Positions 26,484 through 33,054 of a DNA stretch of 33,054 bases are shown in pieces. Made by a program: the position numbers and the translations under genes. The notes below the pieces were generated by a model, which saw only the letters and a list, made by a program, of their open reading frames with translations, did not search any database and was not told the DNA's origin. How positions within the stretch are numbered: position 1 is the stretch's first letter; every line of letters starts with the position of its first letter. This DNA comes from Verrucomicrobiota bacterium (GTDB lineage Bacteria > Verrucomicrobiota > Verrucomicrobiia > Chthoniobacterales > UBA10450). The stretch is taken from contig QHRA01000179.1 of the NCBI GenBank assembly GCA_003221295.1, positions 1-33,054 on the forward strand, given 5' to 3'.

Positions 26484-28094
26484 ATGAAGAATTCAACGAC
26501 TCGGGATGCGTTCTTTGCGGTCATTGCCGTGATTGCTGCTTTGGCCCCATTCCTCAACAAAGCGTTTCACATTGACGATCCGCTTTTCCTATGGATAGCG
26601 CAGCAGGTATCCCAACACCCGGCCGATCCCTATGGGTTCTCCGTGAACTGGTATGGCAGTGCAATGCCGATGTTTTCGGTCATGCAGAATCCCCCTTTAA
26701 ACGCCTATTACATGGCACTGGCCGCGAGCTTCTTTGGTTGGAGCGAGCTGGCAATGCATGGCGCTTTCCTCTTTCCAGCAGTCGTAGCCGTCCTCGGGAC
26801 GTTTTTTCTGGCGCAGCGCCTTTCGGATTCACCTTTGCTCGGCGCGCTTCTCATGCTTTTCACGCCCGTCTTCCTTGTCTCGGCAACGACGATAATGTGC
26901 GACGTCTGGTTGCTTGCCCTGTGGGTATGGTCGGTTAATTACTGGCTACGCGGTCTCGAGCTTCATAACTACTGGCTTCTTCTCCTGGCCTCACTACTCC
27001 TCGCCGCTGCCGCGCTAACGAAATACTTCGGGGCCAGTCTCGTTCCGCTTCTCGCCGTTTATACTTTGGTCCAGGACCGCCGCCTCACCAGCCGACTCTT
27101 GTTTCTTCTCATCCCCGTCGCGGTCATCGGCATCTATGAAGTGATGACTAAAGCAAAATACGGTCAGGGTCTTTTCAGCGGCGCAATGATCTATCCCTGG
27201 GAAGCAACCGCCAAAGCGGAGAAGCAATTGTCCGGACAATTTCTTACCGGGCTTTCATTCACCGGCGGTTGCCTGTTTTCTGCTTTGTTCTATGCGCCCT
27301 TGCTTAAATCACAGAAGGTCATTATTAGCGGAATCGCGATCTTCCTCGCCCTTCTCCCATTATTTTATCTCGGAATAGCGCGCGGACTCACTTGGAGAAC
27401 CGGTGCCGCAGTCACGGCCGAAGGAGCTTTGTTCGCTACCATCGGAATTGGGATTCTCGCGCTGGCAGTAGCCGATGTCGTCCAGCAAAAAACAGCGGAT
27501 TCGCTGCTGCTGGGCCTTTGGGTATTCGGCACATTCTTTTTTGCGGCGGTGATGAACTGGTCCATCACCTCGCGAACGTTTCTGCCGATGGCGCCGGCGG
27601 TGGTGATCCTCTTGCTGAGACGATGCAAAACCTTCGCACATCACAATGGTCTCACCCTGTGGTGGCCGCTTCTGCCAGCCGCGCTTGTTTCCCTGCTAAT
27701 TACAACGGCAGATTGCAAACTTGCCGACACCGCGCGCCTGGCCTCAAAGTCCTTTCAGAATCGATTCCGGAACCAGCCAGGCAAGGTATGGTTCGAAGGA
27801 CATTGGGGCTTCCAGTATTATATGGAACAATGGAAGGCGAAGCCCGTGGATTGGGATCAGCGCGGGATAATCTCGAGTGATCTGCTTATCCTTGCATTAG
27901 GTAACACCAACGTTAGTCGAACTCCGCCTGTCCCAACAACTGGTCCTCCCGAGCAGGTAAATTACCCCCAGTTATTGCTGGCAACAATGAGTCCAGAAAT
28001 GCGCGCTGGATTTTATTCAAGCATATGGGGCCCTTTACCCTGGGTATTTGCGCGCATCCCACCGGAACGGTATCTCATTTTTCGTGTCGAGTAA
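26484..28094 (+). CDS. Polytopic membrane glycosyltransferase, PMT/ArnT (GT39/GT83)-like
   Basis: Multiple TM helices with the first-loop motif 'KAFHIDDPLFLWIAQQVSQHPADPYGF'. Start at 26484 preferred over the ORF-track 26448. Confidence 0.75.
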   Translation: MKNSTTRDAFFAVIAVIAALAPFLNKAFHIDDPLFLWIAQQVSQHPADPYGFSVNWYGSAMPMFSVMQNPPLNAYYMALAASFFGWSELAMHGAFLFPAVVAVLGTFFLAQRLSDSPLLGALLMLFTPVFLVSATTIMCDVWLLALWVWSVNYWLRGLELHNYWLLLLASLLLAAAALTKYFGASLVPLLAVYTLVQDRRLTSRLLFLLIPVAVIGIYEVMTKAKYGQGLFSGAMIYPWEATAKAEKQLSGQFLTGLSFTGGCLFSALFYAPLLKSQKVIISGIAIFLALLPLFYLGIARGLTWRTGAAVTAEGALFATIGIGILALAVADVVQQKTADSLLLGLWVFGTFFFAAVMNWSITSRTFLPMAPAVVILLLRRCKTFAHHNGLTLWWPLLPAALVSLLITTADCKLADTARLASKSFQNRFRNQPGKVWFEGHWGFQYYMEQWKAKPVDWDQRGIISSDLLILALGNTNVSRTPPVPTTGPPEQVNYPQLLLATMSPEMRAGFYSSIWGPLPWVFARIPPERYLIFRVE

Positions 28095-28126
28095 CGCGGC
28101 GGGATTCCTGGCGCCCGCTGGAGCCG

Positions 28127-28162
28127 TTTCGACAGGACCCAAGGCCCGGAGCTTGCCGAAGG
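28127..28162. repeat. Palindromic dispersed element in convergent spacer
   Basis: tttcgacaggacccaaggcccggagcttgccgaagg; related to 29820-29854. Confidence 0.6.
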
Positions 28163-28228
28163 CGGTCCGATCCACCAAGGAAGGGCCGTCACCTCAATCC
28201 TCTCCCCGACTCCCACTCCTATGGCTCG

Positions 28229-28708
28229 TCAGGCCGCCGGCGGCGCATCGGCGAAGATGGGCGCGGCAGTGATATCGGAAGCATTGAAGCTGAAACCGTG
28301 ACCATCTTTTTGCAGCGATTTTAACAAAAGTGCGACCTGCTGCGCCGTGCCGGTAGAATAGAAACGAACCAGCCCAACCGTCGTCCGCGGACCAAAAACG
28401 GTGATCATGATCGTTTCGTCATCGACTGAGTTCATGAAAATGTGGCTGCCGTTGCCCTGGTGATAAAGGGCATTGAACTCCACTTCCCCAATCCGGCGTG
28501 CCAGTTCACGTGTCGCAGCAAAGGATCCGGCAGCGAGCGCAGCGATGATGGTCACGTCCATCACCGTCATGTCGCCGTATTGCGAAATGACATTGCCACC
28601 ACGGTCGATCACGACCGTTAACTCGGCCTCCGCCTTTTTTAAGAAGTCGGCGAGCACGCCATCGAGCGTTGCCACGTCGTCGATGGTAAGGACGGGAATG
28701 GCGTTCAT
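28229..28708 (-). CDS. Roadblock/LC7 domain protein (MglB-like)
   Basis: 'VLTIDDVATLDGVLADFLKKAEAELTVVIDRGGNVISQYGD...DVTIIAALAAGSFAATRELARRIGE', typical roadblock architecture, next to the MglA-like GTPase. Confidence 0.8.
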   Translation of the reverse strand: MNAIPVLTIDDVATLDGVLADFLKKAEAELTVVIDRGGNVISQYGDMTVMDVTIIAALAAGSFAATRELARRIGEVEFNALYHQGNGSHIFMNSVDDETIMITVFGPRTTVGLVRFYSTGTAQQVALLLKSLQKDGHGFSFNASDITAAPIFADAPPAA

Positions 28709-29379
28709 GCGACGCTTCGCTGCGGCTGGGGCGCGACATGTGTTTGCCCCGGCTTGGCGACGCCCGGCCCAGCAGAACGGCCGGCGTCACTTTGCTTGCT
28801 AAACTTGTGCAGCAGAATCTGCGAAACAGCGTTCAGGGTGGCGAAAACATTTTGCCCGGTGCTGGAAATGACCTCGAAACTTTGCATTCGTTTCTTCCGG
28901 TTGTTCAGGACGTAATCCAGATAATTAACAGGGGCGATATTTGGCAGATCGCGTTTGTTGTACTGCAAGACGTAGGGGACATCGTCGAGTGACATGTTTT
29001 GCTTCGCCAGGTTGTCCTCGAGATTTTTGAAACTCTCGACGTTCTCCTCCATTTTTTCCCACTGCGAATCGGCCACAAAAACGATGCCGTCGACGCTGCG
29101 CAGGACGAGCTGGCGGGTGGCGTTGTAAATTACCTGACCGGGGACGGTATAGAGCTGGAATTTGGTGACAAAGCCTTTAATAACCAGAGCGTTGAGCGGG
29201 AGAAAGTCGAAGAACAAGGTGCGATCGGATGCGGTAGCGAGTGAAACAAGGTCGCCGCGGTTTTGCGGATTAATCCGCTGATGAATGTAGCCGAGGTTGG
29301 TGGTTTTGCCGCAGAGGGCCGGCCCGTAATAAACGATCTTAAACTGAATCTCGCGGCTGGCGTAATTAATGATCGACAT
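28705..29379 (-). CDS. MglA-like small Ras-family GTPase
   Basis: 'FKIVYYGPALCGKTTNLGYIH' P-loop, 'SDRTLFFDFLPL', 'YTVPGQVIYNATRQLVLRSVDGIVFVADSQ', 'QYNKRDLP'. Start at 29379 inferred from homology. Confidence 0.9.
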   Translation of the reverse strand: MSIINYASREIQFKIVYYGPALCGKTTNLGYIHQRINPQNRGDLVSLATASDRTLFFDFLPLNALVIKGFVTKFQLYTVPGQVIYNATRQLVLRSVDGIVFVADSQWEKMEENVESFKNLEDNLAKQNMSLDDVPYVLQYNKRDLPNIAPVNYLDYVLNNRKKRMQSFEVISSTGQNVFATLNAVSQILLHKFSKQSDAGRSAGPGVAKPGQTHVAPQPQRSVA

Positions 29380-31486
29380 GAGGAGTCTCCACTTGCGGAT
29401 AGGTTCGCGAAAGTTCCTGTGTGATGCGGCTGAGCTCGCGCCGGCTCTCCGCACTCAATTCGCTGCCGTTGTGCACCGCGGTCAGGCAAAGATCGCCGGC
29501 ACTAAAGAATGTCACGGGCGACTTTTCACCATGGACCGTCATGCAGCTAAGGGAACCGAGTTGGGTCTCAGACATATGTTTTTGCAGTTTCTTCAGCATC
29601 GTCGGTGCCACCGCGCTCAAACCTTCCATATGCATTTCGTCCGGGATGTTTCCGGCGATGATTAAGCCATCTGCGAAAATCACGCTGCAGGAGGCAACCC
29701 CGGGAAGGGCACAGGCTTGAGCGATCGCCGCCTTGGCATCAAATTTCGGAGGTGCCTCGACTGGCTTGGCCACCGAAGTCTCCCCACTTGCTGTCGGAAT
29801 GGAAACCTGAAGGTCTGCCGCTTCGACAGGCTCAAGGCCCCGAGCCTGCGGAGGGGAAATTGTTACTTTCAGAGCTTCAGCTTTCGCTACTTCCGAGGGT
29901 TCTAGTTTGGGGATTTCAGCCTTCGGCACTTCCGGCTCTGCCGGTGCAGCGGCTGGAAGGGCGGTTCCCCGGCGTCGGGCAAAACGTTCCGCGTCCTCCT
30001 TTGCCTTCGCCAAAAATGGCGTCTCGAACATTTCATCCTGAGAGGCAACTTCCTGATCCCCTCGCACACGAAGAGAATCTCCGGGCAAGTTCGCCAGCAC
30101 ATCGGGAAGTGAAAGCGGCACCGGTGCTTCCACTGCATCAGGCAGAAACAAACCGCGATATTGCTCCGGTAGCGCGGCGTGAAAATCTTTCGGCGAAATC
30201 ACGACTTTTCCGCTTGCCAGCTGCGGCGTAATCAATGTCATCCGAAATGAAATCTTCGAGTCTGCCGGAATCGAAGCGACGTCGCCAGCAACCTGCATCG
30301 GCGGAAGACTCGCCAGGATTGGACGCAACGAGAGCGTGACCATTGGCTCCTGAGTTGGTTCAAGCGGTCCGGCGGCAATCGGGGCAACCGTCGGCGCCTC
30401 CCGCACCGGCGGTGGGGGCGCCGGCGTTTGCTCAGCGATTTTCGGCGGTGCAGCCTGCGGCGGCATTTGGAATGGAATTCGCGTCGGCGCAGCGGCCGCT
30501 GGTGCGGCGGGAGGAACGGGAGGCCCGCTGGAGGCTGGAACTCGCGGAAACGCGGACCCACCCGTTCCAATCAGCAAAGATTTTTCCGGCTTGTCTTCCG
30601 CCGGTGCGCCCGGTGTAACAATGCGCGACGTCGAACCGTCCTGGCTCGGTATCGTTCCGACACGCGGCGGTGGAATGGTGCGACTGGTCGCCGGTGCGAC
30701 AGGCGGCTTCACCGCTGGCGGCGGTTGAATTGGCGCAGTGGCCGGAGCCGACTGGGTGGCAGCCGGTGCGCTGGCCGAAGGTTCGATGGGTAGCGTCAGT
30801 TCTGTGGTCGTAAACGGCGCCACCGTCGTTCCGAATTTCTCAGATTCTTCCACCATCAATTTCAAGAAGGGCGTCTCAACCTGCGCCACGATCGGCTCTG
30901 CCGTCTGGTCGTCGCGAACTCGAAGGTGCAAAAGTTCATCGATTATTTTTTGCGCCGGCAATACCACCCCCGTCGTATCGGACGGCTGCACCGTGTGTAG
31001 GAAAATTTCCGGTGCCTGCTGATAGATCGCTGCAATCGAAATGCTGGGACGGCCTGCTGCCATACCCTTCTCCACCTCGGCCGCCTTCAACGTTACCCGG
31101 CGGGTAGTATCAAAACTTTCCTGTGGTTTGAGATAACCATCCGGCATTTGGGCGATTATATCGCTCAGGGCGAGAGAGAGTGTCCTTTCCCCGCGCGGTT
31201 CTACTGACACACCCGCGCTCGGTCCCAAATCACCGGGCGTTCCAACGGGCGGACGCGTCACCGGGATCCGTCGAGCGGCGATGACACTAGCCGCCGCCAG
31301 CGCCGGCGCGGTTGGATCCGGCGTCATCGTGCGCACCGCATAAGGCATCACCCGCTTCGCCAGTTTGTCGCCCTCAGGCTTGTCCTTCACCGAGGGCAAT
31401 GGCGCGGGCCCGGTCGGGCGGCGTTTCCCTTCAAATTTCTCTTTCGCCCGCTTAACGAGATCTAGGAACGGGATGGTCATGGCCAT
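29366..31486 (-). CDS. 706-aa Pro/Ala-rich multidomain protein: internal duplication plus C-terminal roadblock/LC7 domain
   Basis: C-terminus 'ACALPGVASCSVIFADGLIIAGNIPDEMHMEGLSAVAPTMLKKLQKHMSETQLG...VTFFSAGDLCLTAVH' is roadblock-like. Two ~120-aa copies (aa 101-219 and 382-503) are recognisable by eye. Confidence 0.8.
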   Translation of the reverse strand: MAMTIPFLDLVKRAKEKFEGKRRPTGPAPLPSVKDKPEGDKLAKRVMPYAVRTMTPDPTAPALAAASVIAARRIPVTRPPVGTPGDLGPSAGVSVEPRGERTLSLALSDIIAQMPDGYLKPQESFDTTRRVTLKAAEVEKGMAAGRPSISIAAIYQQAPEIFLHTVQPSDTTGVVLPAQKIIDELLHLRVRDDQTAEPIVAQVETPFLKLMVEESEKFGTTVAPFTTTELTLPIEPSASAPAATQSAPATAPIQPPPAVKPPVAPATSRTIPPPRVGTIPSQDGSTSRIVTPGAPAEDKPEKSLLIGTGGSAFPRVPASSGPPVPPAAPAAAAPTRIPFQMPPQAAPPKIAEQTPAPPPPVREAPTVAPIAAGPLEPTQEPMVTLSLRPILASLPPMQVAGDVASIPADSKISFRMTLITPQLASGKVVISPKDFHAALPEQYRGLFLPDAVEAPVPLSLPDVLANLPGDSLRVRGDQEVASQDEMFETPFLAKAKEDAERFARRRGTALPAAAPAEPEVPKAEIPKLEPSEVAKAEALKVTISPPQARGLEPVEAADLQVSIPTASGETSVAKPVEAPPKFDAKAAIAQACALPGVASCSVIFADGLIIAGNIPDEMHMEGLSAVAPTMLKKLQKHMSETQLGSLSCMTVHGEKSPVTFFSAGDLCLTAVHNGSELSAESRRELSRITQELSRTYPQVETPHVDH
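29820..29854. repeat. Palindromic element inserted in frame within the 706-aa CDS
   Basis: gcttcgacaggctcaaggccccgagcctgcggagg; encodes PPQARGLEPVEA on the minus strand; related copy at 28127-28162. Confidence 0.65.
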
Positions 31487-33054
31487 CTACAAATTATCGT
31501 CCGCCGCGACTCGCAATACTTCTTCCAGCGTGGTCTGGCCTTCGAGCGCCTTGTCGATGCCAGTCATACGCAAGGTTTTCATTCCTTCGGTGACAGCTTG
31601 GTTCTTAATCACCGCCGCCGATGCACGCTTCATAATGAGGCGGCGGATGGATTCGGTCACCGTCAGCGCTTCAATGATGGCCAGCCGTCCGAGATAACCG
31701 CGACCTTTGCAACGATCGCAACCGCTCCCGCGGTAAAAGACATTTTCAGTCTTCGGTTCAACTCCGAGCCTCGTGAAAATTTCCGGCTCGGGCGTAAATT
31801 CCTCACGGCAATTTGTGCAAATCTTGCGCACAAGACGTTGCGCGCACGTCATCAACATCGAGCTCGAAATCAGGAACGGCTCGATCCCCATGTCGTCCAG
31901 ACGCGTAATCGCGCCGGCAGCGTCGTTGGTATGCAAAGTCGAAAGCACCTGGTGACCGGTCAGCGCCGCTTTCACCGCGATGTCGGCGGTCTCGTTGTCG
32001 CGAATTTCACCCACCATCACGATGTCGGGGTCCTGCCGCAGGATCGAGCGCAGGGCCGAGGCAAAATCCAGCCCGATGTCGTTACGTACCGACACCTGGT
32101 TAACCCCGTTGAGCTCGTACTCGATCGGGTCCTCCACCGTCACGATGTTGTATTGCGGGTTGTTCAGCTCCTGGAGCACGGAGTAGAGCGTGGTTGTTTT
32201 ACCAGAACCGGTCGGGCCGGTAACCAGAATCATCCCGTGTGGCGCATCGATCGCTTTCCTGAATTTCAGCAGCGTCTCTTCATCTATTCCCATTGTGTCG
32301 ATCGAGCCGGTCAACGCCGTCTTGTCCAAAATACGAATAACAATTTTCTCCCCGTGCGAAGTTGGCAGAACCGAAACGCGAAGATCGACTTCTTTGCCCA
32401 TCACTTTGACGCGAAAACGCCCATCCTGCGGCACGCGCCGTTCGGCGATGTTAAGGCCAGCCAAAATTTTGATGCGTGAGGTGATCGCCAGTTGCAGCGC
32501 TTTCGGCGGCGATTCCGCCGGGGCCAAATCCCCATCCACGCGATACCGCAGCTTCAAGGACTTCTGGAACGGCTCTATATGAATGTCGGATGCGTTTTCC
32601 CGAATCGCCTGCACCATGATCAGGTTCACGATCCTGATCACCGGCGCGTCTTCGCTGTCGGTCGCGAGCCGATCGATATCGATCTCTTCGCTCGTTTTCG
32701 CCTGAACTTCGACGCCGCCCTCGGGCTTCTCCGCTTCCTTGACCACGTCCCGCAACGCCTGGTTTATTCCCGCCCCGCCATGCACCCCACTGAGGGCCTC
32801 GGCCACGCCCTTTTCCGTGGCGATCATCGGCACTACGTCTAATTGGACGCGGCGCTTTACGTCATCGACCGCCAACACATTGGTCGGGTCCACCATCGCG
32901 ACAAACAGCTTCCCGTTTAAGCGCGCTACCGGCACCAGCTTGTTTGCCTTCGCCATCTCGCGCGGGATCAGCCCCATGATTTCCTCGGGAATCCGGATCC
33001 GCGCCAAATTGACCGGCGACACGTTCAGGCAACGACCCATGCTGAAGGCCATGT
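31487..33054 (-). CDS. PilB/GspE-type secretion/pilus assembly ATPase (5' end probably outside window)
   Basis: Walker A 'ILVTGPTGSGKTTTLYSVLQELN', 'TVEDPIEYELNGVNQVSV', 'RSILRQDPDIVMVGEIRDNETADIAVKAALTGHQVLSTLHTNDA', tetracysteine 'CTNC...CDRC'. The N-terminus starts abruptly at the window edge. Confidence 0.93.
   Translation of the reverse strand, partial: MAFSMGRCLNVSPVNLARIRIPEEIMGLIPREMAKANKLVPVARLNGKLFVAMVDPTNVLAVDDVKRRVQLDVVPMIATEKGVAEALSGVHGGAGINQALRDVVKEAEKPEGGVEVQAKTSEEIDIDRLATDSEDAPVIRIVNLIMVQAIRENASDIHIEPFQKSLKLRYRVDGDLAPAESPPKALQLAITSRIKILAGLNIAERRVPQDGRFRVKVMGKEVDLRVSVLPTSHGEKIVIRILDKTALTGSIDTMGIDEETLLKFRKAIDAPHGMILVTGPTGSGKTTTLYSVLQELNNPQYNIVTVEDPIEYELNGVNQVSVRNDIGLDFASALRSILRQDPDIVMVGEIRDNETADIAVKAALTGHQVLSTLHTNDAAGAITRLDDMGIEPFLISSSMLMTCAQRLVRKICTNCREEFTPEPEIFTRLGVEPKTENVFYRGSGCDRCKGRGYLGRLAIIEALTVTESIRRLIMKRASAAVIKNQAVTEGMKTLRMTGIDKALEGQTTLEEVLRVAADDNL

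Noticed and set aside
31487-33052. PilB-like ORF taken as complete from the ATG at 33052
   Set aside because: The N-terminal sequence begins mid-domain at the window edge and the frame is open, so the gene is probably truncated by the window.
1-33054. tRNA or rRNA genes
   Set aside because: No cloverleaf or rRNA-like segment was recognised by eye; tRNAscan-SE and Infernal would be needed to exclude them.

Overview
The window is a GC-rich bacterial chromosomal segment. Gene content and repeat style suggest Verrucomicrobiota, but this is inference and no 16S is present. The left two thirds is a nearly complete division and cell wall (dcw) cluster on the minus strand: mraZ-rsmH-ftsL-like-ftsI-murE-murF-mraY-murD-(LysM protein)-ftsW-murG-murC/murB fusion-ddl-ftsQ-ftsA-ftsZ (20586 down to 1339). 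Downstream of ftsZ lies a Y1 (IS200-like/RAYT-like) transposase inside a symmetric set of nested palindromes, then the 3' end of an M20-family peptidase. On the plus strand are a secreted hypothetical protein, a TolQ/ExbB-ExbD-TonB-like-zinc ribbon operon, a GuaB3-like IMPDH/GMPR-family enzyme, fabF and a PMT/ArnT-like membrane glycosyltransferase. The right end (minus strand) holds a PilB/GspE ATPase (cut by the window edge), a 706-aa Pro/Ala-rich protein with an internal duplication and a C-terminal roadblock domain, an MglA-like GTPase and a second roadblock protein. This looks like a polarity/type IV pilus control operon and is the best candidate for an under-described system. Other notable signals are a four-unit 10-bp MraZ-type operator upstream of mraZ, several families of palindromic/MITE-like repeats in dcw spacers, an in-frame palindromic element inside the 706-aa gene, and an octamer array abutting the fabF start codon. 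All calls come from reading the sequence and the supplied ORF translations; no searches were run.
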